Origin: Oxalobacteraceae bacterium
GTDB taxonomy: Bacteria; Pseudomonadota; Gammaproteobacteria; Burkholderiales; Burkholderiaceae_D
Reading direction: 5' to 3'
NCBI GenBank assembly: GCA_013284265.1
Contig: JABTBR010000003.1
Location: 124,001 to 188,000 of the forward strand
DNA: 64,000 bases
The position numbers and the translations under genes are program-made. The notes below the pieces were generated by a model. That model did no database searches. It was not told the origin of the DNA and saw only the letters and a program-made list of their open reading frames with translations. Below, piece by piece: positions 26,542 through 35,709 of this stretch (its first letter is position 1; every line of letters starts with the position of its first letter).

Positions 26542-27677
26542 GCGCGCCGCGCATCGGCTTATCGACGACCACCACCGAACCTGCCCTGACCGGCGGGCGC
26601 ATGGATGGGATCGGCGTCTATAGCCGGGCGCTGCTCGAGCATCTCCCCGCCGCCGGCTGCGCCGTGCAGCCGCTGTCGTTCCCGCCGCCCGGCGCCACGG
26701 GTGCCGCGCGCCTGTCCGTGGGCCGCGCGATGCCCCATTCCTTTGCCCGCTGCACCCTGCGCGACCTGCTGCTGCCGCGTGCGCGCCTGCGTGCGCCGGA
26801 ACTGGACCTGTACCACGCCACCGACTACCGCATCGTGCGCATGGATTGCCCGGTGGTGGCCACGCTGCACGACGCGCTGCCGATCGCCCATCCCGAATGG
26901 TGCAGTCCGCGCCTGCGCGGCCTGAAGAACTGGCTGCAGGTGAAGGCGGCGCGCAAGGCCGACCACGTGATCGCGGTGTCGCACTACGCGGTGCGTGAAC
27001 TGGTGGAGTGCTTCGGCGTCGACCCTGAGCGGATCTCGGTGGTGCACAACGGCGTGGACGCGGCCTGGTACGACGCGCCGCCGCTGGCCGACACCGAGGC
27101 CACGCTGGCGCGCTACGGCCTGCGTCCCGGCTACTTCCTGTTCGTCGGCACCCTGCAGCCGCGCAAGAACGTCGAGCGCCTGCTGGACGCCTATCTGCGC
27201 CTGCCGCCGGTGCTGCGTGCCAGCCGCCAGCTGGTGATCGTCGGCGCGCCCGGCTGGCGCAGCGAGGAGCTGGTGCGGCGCCTGGCCGACGCCGCCCGGC
27301 AGGGCGAGAACGTGGTCTGGCTCAGCCGCCTGACCGACCCGGCCGAACTGCGCCAGTTGTACGCCGGCAGCGGCGCCTTCGTGTTTCCTTCGCTGTACGA
27401 AGGCTTCGGCATTCCGATCGTGGAAGCCTTCGCCAGCGGCGTGCCGGTGATCGCCGCCAACACCACCTCGCTGCCCGAAGTGACCCGCGGCGCGGCGCTG
27501 GAGATCGACCCCCTGTCCGTGGACGAACTGGTGGCCGCCATGCTCAGCGTGGCGCGCGACGAAGCCGTGCGCACGCGCTGCATCGCCGCCGGCCGCCGCC
27601 GCGCGCTGGAACTGAGCTGGGCCGAAACGGCCCGCCGCACCAGCGCCGTGTATCATTCCGTCCTTTCACGCCGATAG
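26538..27677 (+). CDS. GT4-family glycosyltransferase
   Basis: A 379-residue GT-B enzyme. The N-terminal domain has the acceptor-side glycine stretch GGRMDGIGVYSRALLEHL and LYHATDYRI. The C-terminal domain has the donor-binding pattern: FVGTLQPRKNVERLLDAY, VIVGAPGWRSEEL, then FVFPSLYEGFGIPIVEAFASGVPVIAANTTSLPEV with the E-x7-E motif. It starts at a GTG overlapping rmd by four bases. By context it probably transfers D-rhamnose or mannose into a surface polysaccharide, comparable to WbpY in the P. aeruginosa A-band cluster. Confidence 0.88.
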   Translation: MSAPRIGLSTTTTEPALTGGRMDGIGVYSRALLEHLPAAGCAVQPLSFPPPGATGAARLSVGRAMPHSFARCTLRDLLLPRARLRAPELDLYHATDYRIVRMDCPVVATLHDALPIAHPEWCSPRLRGLKNWLQVKAARKADHVIAVSHYAVRELVECFGVDPERISVVHNGVDAAWYDAPPLADTEATLARYGLRPGYFLFVGTLQPRKNVERLLDAYLRLPPVLRASRQLVIVGAPGWRSEELVRRLADAARQGENVVWLSRLTDPAELRQLYAGSGAFVFPSLYEGFGIPIVEAFASGVPVIAANTTSLPEVTRGAALEIDPLSVDELVAAMLSVARDEAVRTRCIAAGRRRALELSWAETARRTSAVYHSVLSRR

Positions 27678-27736
27678 CGCCCGCCGCTGTTGCCTGCCTA
27701 TTGCCTGCTTATCGCCTGCTTATTCTGTCTGCCCCT

Positions 27737-28858
27737 ATGCGCGTTCTCCATTTCTACAAGACCTACTATCCCGATTCCTGGGGCGGGATCGAACAAGTCA
27801 TCCGCCAGCTGTGCGTGGGCACCGGCCATCTGGGCGTGACGAACGAGGTGCTGACCTTGACGCGCAATCCCGGCCCGTCCCAGATCGAGTTCGAAGGCCA
27901 TACCGTGCACCGGGTCCAGCTTGACTTCGAGATCGCCTCGACCGGCTTCTCCTTCGCGGCGGTGCGCAAGCTGGCACGGCTGGCGCGCAAGGCCGACGTG
28001 ATCCATTACCACTTCCCCTGGCCCTTCATGGACCTGGCCCACTTCATGGCGCGCATCGACAAGCCCAGCGTGGTGACCTACCACTCGGACATCGTGCGCC
28101 AGAAGAACCTGCTGCGCGTGTACACGCCGCTCAAGCGCCGCTTCCTGCGCAGCGTCGATACGATCGTGGCGACCTCGCCGAACTACCTGGCCTCGTCGCC
28201 GGTGCTGGGACGCTACCGCGGCAAGATCCGCACGATCACCTATGGCCTGGACAAGAGCATCTATCCGACCCCGTCCGCCGATACGCTGGCGCGCTGGCGC
28301 GCGTGCTGCGGCGAGCGCTTCTTCCTGTTCGTCGGCGTGCTGCGCTACTACAAGGGCTTGCACATCCTGCTCGATGCGATGGCCAAGCGCGATTACCCGG
28401 TGGTGATCGTGGGCGCCGGCCCGATCGAACAGGAACTCAAGGCCCATGCCGAGCGCCTGGGCCTGAGCCATGTGCTGTTCGTCGGCGCGCTGGAAGAGGA
28501 GGACAAGGTCGCGCTGCTGCAGCTGTGCTACGCGATGGTGTTCCCTTCGCACCTGCGCTCGGAAGCTTTCGGCATTTCGCTGCTGGAAGGGGCGATGTAC
28601 GGCAAGCCGATGATTTCCAGCGAAATCGGCACCGGCACCACCTATATCAATATCGACCAGGAAACCGGTCTGGTGGTGCCGCCCGACGATCCGCAAGCTT
28701 TCGGCGAGGCGATGCGCGCCCTGTGGGAGCAGCCAGAGATGGCAGCGGCCATGGGCGAGCGCGCCGCGGCACGCTATTGGGAGTTGTTCACCGCCAAGAA
28801 AATGGCCGATCACTACGCCAGTTTGTACCAGGAACTGGTGGCGCGCCGTCGAGTTTGA
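27737..28858 (+). CDS. GT4-family glycosyltransferase, WbpZ-like
   Basis: A 373-residue GT-B enzyme. The start at 27737 gives MRVLHFYKTYYPDSWGGIEQVIRQL, the usual opening of WbpZ-type transferases; the upstream extension from 27701 is not protein-like. The donor domain shows FVGVLRYYKGLHILLDAM, VIVGAGPIEQEL and FPSHLRSEAFGISLLEGAMYGKPMISSEIGTG with its E-x7-E. It lies 59 bases after the previous transferase on the same strand. It likely adds an early sugar of a rhamnan or mannose-containing O-chain. No ABC transporter or ligase genes follow in this window. Confidence 0.87.
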   Translation: MRVLHFYKTYYPDSWGGIEQVIRQLCVGTGHLGVTNEVLTLTRNPGPSQIEFEGHTVHRVQLDFEIASTGFSFAAVRKLARLARKADVIHYHFPWPFMDLAHFMARIDKPSVVTYHSDIVRQKNLLRVYTPLKRRFLRSVDTIVATSPNYLASSPVLGRYRGKIRTITYGLDKSIYPTPSADTLARWRACCGERFFLFVGVLRYYKGLHILLDAMAKRDYPVVIVGAGPIEQELKAHAERLGLSHVLFVGALEEEDKVALLQLCYAMVFPSHLRSEAFGISLLEGAMYGKPMISSEIGTGTTYINIDQETGLVVPPDDPQAFGEAMRALWEQPEMAAAMGERAAARYWELFTAKKMADHYASLYQELVARRRV

Positions 28859-28881
28859 CCGCAATCGCGGCTTGTTTGATC

Positions 28882-28906
28882 TTGCGCAAACGGGATGTTT
28901 GCGCAA
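28882..28906. other. Perfect 10-bp inverted repeat after the sugar cluster
   Basis: TTGCGCAAAC (28882-28891) and GTTTGCGCAA (28897-28906) are exact inverted repeats around GGGAT. No T run follows, so it is not a canonical terminator. It may be a weak terminator or a protein-binding site. The rest of 28859-29064 shows no gene. Confidence 0.5.
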
Positions 28907-29064
28907 ACGCTAAACTTGCGTTGAACTCCTGGCCCTGAGAGCGGTCGGGCAATGACCTCCTTGCAAAAGCACAGGAAGGCCTATTGTGCGGCGCAACGAC
29001 GCCGGCAGGCGCGGGAGTTCACCAGTTACCGCGCAGCAGTTATTGAGCGAGCCGCAAGGCGTTT

Positions 29065-29146
29065 TTAGAACCCACGGCAAAGAGCCGGGGGCGACGGGGG
29101 CGCCGAGCCCCGCCGGGTCAGACCCCAGGGTTACGCCGTGGGTTTC
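29065..29146 (+). repeat. Intergenic palindromic element, variant core
   Basis: Forward copy with the shared ends (TTAGAACCCACGGCAAAGAG at the left, TTACGCCGTGGGTTTC at the right). The core differs: GGGGGCGACGGGGGCGCC, then GCCCCGCCGGGTCAGACC. It lies between the convergent glycosyltransferase and HD-GYP regulator genes. Confidence 0.88.
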
Positions 29147-29207
29147 AGGCGGCTGCAACGGCCCGCCAGCTATTTTCTTCATTCGGCGGCATCGCCATCC
29201 GTCTTCG

Positions 29208-30230
29208 CTAGCTCCGGTTCTTCAGCACCGCCGCCTGCTGTTCGGCCCAGCGCTCCTTGATCGCGCACAGCGCCGGCAACTGGGTCAGGAACAGGTCGAC
29301 CAGATCGCCATCGAAATGCAGGCCGCGCTGCTGCTGCAGATACCCCACCGCCTGCTCCACCGGCCAGGCCGCCTTGTAGGGCCGCGCCGAGGTCAGCGCA
29401 TCGAACACATCGGCAATGGCCACTATCCTGCCCACCAGCGGAATCTGCCGGCCCACCAGGCCGTTCGGGTAGCCGCTGCCGTCGAACTTCTCGTGATGGG
29501 TCATGGCCACGTCGTGCGCCATCTTCAGCATGCCCTGCGGATGGTGGCCGATGATGTCGCCGCCGATGCTGGCATGCGACTGCATGATCTTCCATTCATC
29601 CGCATCGAGCGGTCCCGGTTTCTTCAGGATGCGGTCGGGAATGCCGATCTTGCCCACGTCATGCATCGGGGCCGCGTGCAGCAGGTCGTCGGCTTCGGCC
29701 TCGCTCATGCCGCAGGCCAGTCCCAGCAGGCGCGAATAGTGGCTCATGCGTATCACATGCAGGCCGGTTTCATTGTCCTTGAACTCGGCCGCCAGCCCCA
29801 GGCGCTGGACGATTTCGAGCCGCGTTTGCTTGAGTTCCTCGATGCGCACCAGCGACAGGTGGTTGCGCACGCGGGCGCGCACGATGGGCGGACTGAGCGG
29901 CTTGGTGATGTAGTCGACCGCGCCGGCGTCGAAGCCGATCACCTCGTCGCAGGTCTCGCTCAGGGCGGTGACGAAGATCACCGGAATGGCGGCGGTCGCT
30001 TCCTCGGCCTTGAGCTGGCGGCACACCTCATAGCCGGTCATGCCCGGCATCATCACGTCGAGCAGGATCAGTTCCGGTTTTTCCTGGCGCGCCAGTTCCA
30101 GCGCGCGCATGCCATCCTTGGCGAACAGCAGGCGGTACTGGTCTTGCAGCACCTGGCGCAGCAGTTGCAGATTGCTGGCCTCGTCATCGACGGCGAGGAT
30201 CAGCGGCAGTTTGGGGGGCAGGGGTGTCAT
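29208..30230 (-). CDS. Response regulator with HD-GYP output (cyclic di-GMP phosphodiesterase)
   Basis: A 340-residue two-domain protein. A receiver occupies about 8-130 (VDDEASN, LLDVMMPGMTGYE, VTALSE, KPLSP). The HD-GYP domain follows at about 150-325 with MHDVGKIG, the two-His stretch MTHHEKFDGSGYPNG and VFDALTSARPYK. All catalytic signatures look intact, so it should degrade cyclic di-GMP on phosphorylation. Its start overlaps the stop of the MHYT hybrid kinase by four bases, making that kinase the obvious cognate. The layout resembles RpfC/RpfG in outline, but the sensor is different. Confidence 0.94.
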   Translation of the reverse strand: MTPLPPKLPLILAVDDEASNLQLLRQVLQDQYRLLFAKDGMRALELARQEKPELILLDVMMPGMTGYEVCRQLKAEEATAAIPVIFVTALSETCDEVIGFDAGAVDYITKPLSPPIVRARVRNHLSLVRIEELKQTRLEIVQRLGLAAEFKDNETGLHVIRMSHYSRLLGLACGMSEAEADDLLHAAPMHDVGKIGIPDRILKKPGPLDADEWKIMQSHASIGGDIIGHHPQGMLKMAHDVAMTHHEKFDGSGYPNGLVGRQIPLVGRIVAIADVFDALTSARPYKAAWPVEQAVGYLQQQRGLHFDGDLVDLFLTQLPALCAIKERWAEQQAAVLKNRS

Positions 30231-33200
30231 GGCACTTCCGGAGCGAGGTGGGTTTGTAGTGTTTGCAGTGTGGCCAGCGCCAGCGGGAAATCGAAGTCGG
30301 CCAGCGCCTGCTGCAGCCTGGCCAGGGTGGCGTCATGGCCATGGCCCTGCAGCGTGGCGCCCAGCGCGGCCAGGGCGCCATCGTCGAAGGCGCCGCGCTG
30401 CAGCGCGGCGAGCATGGCCGCCGCGCCGGCGCGGGCCGCAGCCAGGTCCAGCGGCCTGGCCGGCGCCGCGGGGGCGGCGGACGCGGGCTGGCGTTCGGGC
30501 GAGGTGCGCCGGATCGCGCTCAGCGCGGCGGCCAGCGCGGTGGCGATGGTGGCGGCCAGCGTGTCGCGGCTGTCCCTGGCCTCGGCGTCCATGCCGGGGT
30601 GCAGGGTCTGCTGTTCAAAATGCAGCAGCAGGCCGGCCAGCTGCTCCAGGCCCAGATTGCTGGCCACGCCGCGCACCTTGTGGCTGTAGGCATGGGCTTG
30701 CACGATCTGGCCCTGGGCCAGCCAGGTGTTGAGGATGCGTCCGGCATCGGCGTAGTCGCTGGCGAAGCGGTCCAGCCCGGCCTGATAGGCGTCGCCATCG
30801 CCGCTCCAGCGCGTCAGGCCGGTCTTGCGGTTGAGTACGCGCTGGCGCGCCGAGGCGGTGGCGATATTGTCCTGCGGCGGCGCCACGGCCAGCCCCAGCA
30901 CGCGCGCGATTTCCTGCGACAGCGCCGGCCAGTCGACCGGCTTGGAGGCGAAGCCGTCCATGCCGGCCGCCGTGCTGGCCTCGCGGTGGGCTTCCAGCAC
31001 GCTGGCCGTCATCGCCACCACCGGCACCGGCTTGCGGCCGCCGGCCAGTTCGGCCGCGCGGATGGCCTGGGTCGCGGCCAGCCCATCCATCTGCGGCATT
31101 TGCACATCCATCAGGATCAGGTCGAAGCTGCCGCTGCCGGCCAGGCGCACGGCCTCGGCACCGTCGGCCGCGCATTGCAGCGTATGGCCGCGCTTGCTCA
31201 GCAGCAGGGCCAGCAGTTCCAAATTCTGCGGCACGTCGTCGGCCGCCAGGATATGCAGCGGCGGCAGCACCGCGGCGCTGCGCTCGCCCAGCAACTGGGG
31301 CGCGCTGCGGGCCGGCTGCAGCGGCAAGGTGACGTGGAAGGTGGTGCCTTCACCGGGCATGCTGGCGGCCCAGATGCGTCCGCCCATCAGGTCGACCAGC
31401 TGCTTGCTGATGGTGGTGCCCAGGCCGGTGCCGCCGAAGCGCCGCGTCATCGAGGCGTCGGCCTGGGTGAAGGGATCGAAGATGGCCTCGAGCCGCTCGG
31501 GCGCGATGCCGATGCCGGTGTCCTGCACGCTGATGTGCAGCTGCTGGCTGAGCGCGGTGGCGTGCAGGCTGACCTGGCCGGCGGCGGTGAACTTGATCGC
31601 GTTGTCGAGCAGATTGCTCAGCACCTGGCGCATGCGCAGCTCGTCGCCGTGCAGCCAGGCCGGCAGCGCCGGGTCGTAGCGGATATCGATGGCCAGGCCC
31701 TTGGCGCGCGCGCTGCCGCCGAAGGTCGAGGCCAGTTCGTCGATCAGGGCCAGCAGGCTGTAGTCGTCCGGCTCGAGCTCCATGGCGCCCTTGTCGAGCT
31801 TGGCCTTGTCGAGGATTTCGTTGAGCAGGCGCAGCAGCGCGCGGCTTTGCTTGCGCACCGTGTCGAGGTGGCGCCGCTGGTCGGCGTCGAGGTCGGAATC
31901 GAGCAGCACATCGGTAAAGCCCAGGATGGCGTTCATCGGCGTGCGGATCTCGTGGCTCATATTGGCCACGAAGCTGGCGCGCGCGGCGGCGGCCTGCTCG
32001 GCCTTCTCCTTGGCCTGGCGCAGTTCCGTTTCCATGTCGCGCCGTTCGCTGATGTCGAGGATGACGCCATCGATCCAGCCCAGTTCGCTGCCATCCTCGG
32101 CCGCGCTGACGGCGCCGTTTTCCCACATCCAGTGGGTGCTGCCGTCGGCATGCTGGAGCCGGTATTCGATCTGGTAGTGCAGCCGCGCCTGCACGCTGTG
32201 CTCGATGGCGGCCTGCACCCGCGCGCGGTCGCTGGGGATGATCAGGTCGGCCAGCTGGCGGCGGCGCTGCTCGCCGAGAAAATCGGCGGCCGGGTAGCCG
32301 GCCACCCGCTCGACGCCGTCGCTGATGAAGGCCAGCGGGTAGCCATAGGCGGTGCTGCTGCGGAAGGAGATGCCGGGAATATTGCCGATCAGCGAACGGA
32401 ACTGCTGCTCGCTGTCGCGCAGCGCCTGCATGATGGCGCGCCGCTCGCTGATGTCGGTAATGAACAGCACGTACAGGTCGCGCTCGGCCAGGCGCGCATG
32501 GCCGATCGCGCGGCGGATCGGCAGGCTGCTGCCATCCTTGCGCCTGGCCCACACCTCGCTGCCCTGGCCGGTGATCGCCAGGTTGCCGGTGCGCAGGAAG
32601 TTGAGCAGGCCATCGTCCTCGGACTGCCTGGTGTTGGCCATCAAGAGGCGGATATTGAGGCCGACGATATCGTCGCGCGCCCAGCCGAAGATGCGTTCGG
32701 CCGAGGCATTGAATTCGTGGATCACGCCGGCGCCGTCAACCGTGATGACGCCATCGACGGTGGTGGTGAGCAGGGCGCGCATCCAGCTTTCGCTCTGGCT
32801 CAGCTGGATGAACAGCTGGCGGTAGCGCAGCAGGCCGTTGGCCGACAGGATCAGCACGGTGAAGGTGATGGTGATCAGCGACAGCGCCAGCGCCAGGAAG
32901 GTGCTGCCGGGGCCGGGCTGGCTGCCGGGCGGCAACTGGCCGACGAAGCGCGCCGCCGCCATGCCGGTGTAGTGCATGCCGGCGATCGCGCAGCCCATGA
33001 CGGTGGCGCTGATCAGGCCCTTGGTTTGCGGCCCCACGTGCGGGCCCAGGCTGCGCACGCCGAAGCGTACCCACAGCGCCAGCGTGGCCAGCACCACCGC
33101 CACGACGATCGACAGGCCGAACATCCAGGGATCGTAGCGCAGCTCCAGGCTGGTGCGCATGGCGGCCATGCCGGTGTAGTGCATGGCGCCGATGCCGGCG

Positions 33201-33601
33201 CCCACCAGCACGCCGCCGATCAGCAGGGCCCAGGGTGTCAGGCGCGGGCGGCTCAGCAGCGACAGCGCCACCACCGAGGCGGCAAAGCTGGGCAGGATGG
33301 AGGCGATGGTGATGGCCGGGTCGTAGTCGACCGTGGTGCACAGATTGAAGGCCAGCATGCCGATGAAGTGCATGGCCCAGACCCCGCAGCCGAGCGCCAG
33401 GCTGCCGCTGCCCAGGGTGGCCGTGCGCAGGCCGCGGGTGGTGCTGGCATTGGCCTGGCCCACGGTTTGCAGGGCCATCCAGGAAGAGAAGATCGCCACC
33501 GCGATCGACAGCAGCACCAGGGGCGGCGTGTAGCTGCCGTAATTGAGCAGCGACGGATCGTCGGGCGCGGAAAAGGCCTGGAGCAAAGTCGCCAGATACA
33601 T
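30227..33601 (-). CDS. MHYT-domain hybrid histidine kinase (MHYT-PAS-PAS-HisKA-HATPase-REC-Hpt)
   Basis: A protein of about 1124 residues. The membrane part carries three copies of the MHYT pattern (WAMHFIGM, GAMHYTGM, AGMHYTGM) in seven predicted helices, thought in this family to bind copper and sense O2, CO or NO. Two PAS domains (about 280-540), HisKA (MSHEIRTPMNAILGF), HATPase (GTGLGTTI, deviating from the usual GLGL), a receiver (LMDVQMPQMDG) and a C-terminal Hpt (AYSHKVRGVASNLG) follow. The start at 33601 (MYLATLLQ) places the MHYT helices correctly; longer starts to 33676 exist. It is coupled to the HD-GYP regulator. Confidence 0.92.
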   Translation of the reverse strand: MYLATLLQAFSAPDDPSLLNYGSYTPPLVLLSIAVAIFSSWMALQTVGQANASTTRGLRTATLGSGSLALGCGVWAMHFIGMLAFNLCTTVDYDPAITIASILPSFAASVVALSLLSRPRLTPWALLIGGVLVGAGIGAMHYTGMAAMRTSLELRYDPWMFGLSIVVAVVLATLALWVRFGVRSLGPHVGPQTKGLISATVMGCAIAGMHYTGMAAARFVGQLPPGSQPGPGSTFLALALSLITITFTVLILSANGLLRYRQLFIQLSQSESWMRALLTTTVDGVITVDGAGVIHEFNASAERIFGWARDDIVGLNIRLLMANTRQSEDDGLLNFLRTGNLAITGQGSEVWARRKDGSSLPIRRAIGHARLAERDLYVLFITDISERRAIMQALRDSEQQFRSLIGNIPGISFRSSTAYGYPLAFISDGVERVAGYPAADFLGEQRRRQLADLIIPSDRARVQAAIEHSVQARLHYQIEYRLQHADGSTHWMWENGAVSAAEDGSELGWIDGVILDISERRDMETELRQAKEKAEQAAAARASFVANMSHEIRTPMNAILGFTDVLLDSDLDADQRRHLDTVRKQSRALLRLLNEILDKAKLDKGAMELEPDDYSLLALIDELASTFGGSARAKGLAIDIRYDPALPAWLHGDELRMRQVLSNLLDNAIKFTAAGQVSLHATALSQQLHISVQDTGIGIAPERLEAIFDPFTQADASMTRRFGGTGLGTTISKQLVDLMGGRIWAASMPGEGTTFHVTLPLQPARSAPQLLGERSAAVLPPLHILAADDVPQNLELLALLLSKRGHTLQCAADGAEAVRLAGSGSFDLILMDVQMPQMDGLAATQAIRAAELAGGRKPVPVVAMTASVLEAHREASTAAGMDGFASKPVDWPALSQEIARVLGLAVAPPQDNIATASARQRVLNRKTGLTRWSGDGDAYQAGLDRFASDYADAGRILNTWLAQGQIVQAHAYSHKVRGVASNLGLEQLAGLLLHFEQQTLHPGMDAEARDSRDTLAATIATALAAALSAIRRTSPERQPASAAPAAPARPLDLAAARAGAAAMLAALQRGAFDDGALAALGATLQGHGHDATLARLQQALADFDFPLALATLQTLQTHLAPEVP

Positions 33602-33730
33602 GTGGGGGCCTTGTGCAAGGGGCGGCTGACTGCGCCCGTGATTGTGCATTATTGCATTCGCGGTCGGCGATGGCAATTCGGGCGGGCCCGGCGGCGGCTA
33701 GCAGGACGCAAGTGTTGGAAACGGCGGACG

Positions 33731-33764
33731 AAAAAAAACGGCGCCTGGCGGATGGCTGGCGCCG
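33731..33764 (-). terminator. Rho-independent terminator of the PEP-CTERM gene
   Basis: On the minus strand CGGCGCC pairs with GGCGCCG around a short loop and is followed by eight T residues (A run at 33731-33738 on the plus strand). It lies 48 bases after the stop of the PEP-CTERM gene at 33812. Confidence 0.85.
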
Positions 33765-33811
33765 CTGTATCTAGCTGGCCGGGTCCGCGCGGAGCGGACC
33801 GGCGGATAGGC

Positions 33812-34525
33812 TTAAGCCTGTGCCTTGCGTTTGCGCAGCAGGCCCAGTGCGCCCAGGCCCAGACCCATCATCAGGTAGGTGCTCGGTTCCGGCACCGCGC
33901 TCACGGACACGCTGTCGATGCCGATGAAGTTCGAGTTGTCGCCGGCCGGGCCGCCGTCGTCGACGAAGTAGCGGAATGCCAGCGCGCCATTGGTCGGGCC
34001 GCTCAGGCCGCCGATGGTGGCGGTGAACTTGGTCCAGCCCTCTGGATAGCCGAAGAGATCCTGATTCGGATTGATCGACAGCAATTGCTTCTGGAAGGTG
34101 CCCACGCTGTCGGCGCTGTGGCCCACGTCGGTGCCGCCCACGGTGCTGAAGCGCACTTCCAGGCGGTCGGGCCAGAACGAGGTATCGGTGGTGCGGGTGT
34201 AGAAGGTCAGCACGTCGCCATTGTTGTAGCTGTGGGTAGGCGTGATCAGCCAGGTGCTGATGGCCGCAACGTCGTCACCCGAATTGAAGTTGGCGGCGGC
34301 GTAGGAATTGGCGGCGCCTTCAAATGCGTTGAACACGGTGGGATTGCCCTGGAACCAGGACGTGGTGCCCAGCGGATCGCTGTTATTGACCTGGGTCCAA
34401 TCGGCTGGGACGCCACCGTCAAAGTTTTCATTCCATGAAGCGGCCGAGGCGGTGGAGCACGCCAGGGTCAAGGTCAGTGCGGTAGCAAGTGCGGAAATCG
34501 TAGCACGTTTAAAAATTGCAGCCAT
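33812..34525 (-). CDS. PEP-CTERM sorting-domain exported protein
   Basis: A 237-residue exported protein. The signal peptide is MAAIFKRATISALATALTLTLACSTASAA-like (to about residue 29). The body has a lectin-like 'choice-of-anchor' beta pattern (WNENFDGGVPADWTQVNN, WLITPTHSYNNGDVLTFYTRT, GWTKFTATIGGLSG). The C terminus is a textbook PEP-CTERM signal: VPEPSTYLMMGLGLGALGLLRKRK, i.e. motif, hydrophobic helix and basic tail. Exosortase-type systems process such proteins for export or exopolysaccharide association. A strong ribosome-binding site (AAAGGAG) precedes the ATG at 34525. No exosortase is in the window. Confidence 0.9.
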   Translation of the reverse strand: MAAIFKRATISALATALTLTLACSTASAASWNENFDGGVPADWTQVNNSDPLGTTSWFQGNPTVFNAFEGAANSYAAANFNSGDDVAAISTWLITPTHSYNNGDVLTFYTRTTDTSFWPDRLEVRFSTVGGTDVGHSADSVGTFQKQLLSINPNQDLFGYPEGWTKFTATIGGLSGPTNGALAFRYFVDDGGPAGDNSNFIGIDSVSVSAVPEPSTYLMMGLGLGALGLLRKRKAQA

Positions 34526-34595
34526 CTGTACTCCTTTAGTTATCGACTTCAGGACACGGGCACGGCCGTAGCGCGCCAGTGTTGTGTGTGCCCGG

Positions 34596-34610
34596 CGGTG
34601 TGATACACCG
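34596..34610. promoter_or_regulatory. Inverted repeat upstream of the PEP-CTERM gene
   Basis: CGGTGT and ACACCG flank GAT exactly, 71 bases upstream of the start codon. It could form a hairpin in the leader or bind a regulator. The surrounding DNA (34611-34740) is much more AT-rich than the genes. Confidence 0.35.
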
Positions 34611-34685
34611 TCAGGCGGTCATTGCAATCTCACAAAGTGAATAAAATTGCATGTAGAAACAATAACACAGGAAATTGACGAATAT

Positions 34686-34699
34686 CACAAAATATTGTG
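34686..34699. promoter_or_regulatory. Second inverted repeat in the AT-rich upstream region
   Basis: CACAA and TTGTG flank AATA exactly. It lies in the 262-base AT-rich gap between the PEP-CTERM gene and the next gene on the same strand, where the promoter must lie. It is a candidate binding site only. Confidence 0.3.
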
Positions 34700-34787
34700 C
34701 TTAATTTAATCATATCTTCAGAATATTTTTGTTATTTGCTTACAAGCACCGTGATCCCCGGCGAATTTTGCGCAGCTGGCAAACTGC

Positions 34788-35540
34788 CTAGCGGAACATG
34801 GTTTCCCAGCCGGCGGCGGGGATGATCAGGCTGGCCTGATCGATGTTTTTCTCTTTTTCGTTGAAGCTGGCGCAATACACTTTTCTGCCGAGAATGCCCG
34901 TATCTTCCGTGTTGGCGGCACGCAAGGTCTCGGTATTGTCGCGGATGGTGACCGCCTGGGCCGGATCGGCATAACACAGGCCGATGCCATTGATCGAGGG
35001 AATCAGGATGCGCATATACCAGGGGAAGATCACCACCCGCGCCGCCTGCGCCGCCTTGATGGTGCGCACCACGTCGGCGTATTTGATGTTGTCCGGCGGT
35101 AGTTTGGGTACCAGGAAAAAGTGGACCTGGAGCGCGCCCTTCTTCTGGTTGGTGACAAATTCCGCATTGTCGACCAGGGCTTCGCGGCTCATCGGCACGG
35201 TGATGAAGCCATCCGGGGAGATCTTCAGCTTTTCAAAAGTGTGTTCGCCGACCAGGGAAATGTCCAGTCCCGGCAGCGGCTCCTTCGACTTGGACGACAG
35301 CACGCGGATTTGCAATTGCACATGGTCTTCGCTGGCGCTGCGCACCTTGGACAGGAAGTCGTAGGCGGTCTTGTAGGGCAGGATGGCCGGATCGCGCACA
35401 CCGGTGACCTGGATGCTTGGCACCGGCTCGGCCGGGATCGCCGGCGCTGCCGGGGCGGCATCCTGCGCTTGCGCCAGCAAGGGCAGGCACGCAAGCAGGC
35501 TACAGGTGAGTGAGCGAAGCAGGTGGGCGGCGGATCTCAT
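34788..35540 (-). CDS. Exported protein of unknown function
   Basis: A 250-residue protein with a clear signal peptide (MRSAAHLLRSLTCSLLACLPLLAQAQ). After an Ala/Pro-rich stretch the mature part contains SIQVTGVRDPAILPYKTAYDFLSKVRSA and a region (about 75-150) predicted to be mostly beta, then IIPAAGWETMFR at the end. It carries two cysteines (ICYADP-like and VYCASF) that could form a disulfide. I do not recognise the family. It precedes the PEP-CTERM gene on the same strand but is separated by 262 bases, so co-transcription is uncertain. A GGAG ribosome-binding site lies before the ATG. Confidence 0.8.
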   Translation of the reverse strand: MRSAAHLLRSLTCSLLACLPLLAQAQDAAPAAPAIPAEPVPSIQVTGVRDPAILPYKTAYDFLSKVRSASEDHVQLQIRVLSSKSKEPLPGLDISLVGEHTFEKLKISPDGFITVPMSREALVDNAEFVTNQKKGALQVHFFLVPKLPPDNIKYADVVRTIKAAQAARVVIFPWYMRILIPSINGIGLCYADPAQAVTIRDNTETLRAANTEDTGILGRKVYCASFNEKEKNIDQASLIIPAAGWETMFR

Positions 35541-35709
35541 GGGGACGGTGCTCCAGAAAGAAGGGGAAGGTTGTCAGACTGGACAGTGTGACAACAATCT
35601 CGCCTGCGCAGTAAGCCGTCGGCAAAAGCAGCGCCGGACGATACCGAAGGTGGCATCGCGCGAGACGCGCAGGCCGGGCCGCGCCCGGTCCGCGTGCCGG
35701 GTCCGGACC

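Noticed and set aside
30263..34438. A 1391-codon open frame on the plus strand
   Set aside because: It runs antisense across the MHYT kinase and into the PEP-CTERM gene. The His/Gln/Arg/Gly-rich composition is the usual shadow of a high-GC3 gene, with no recognisable domain.
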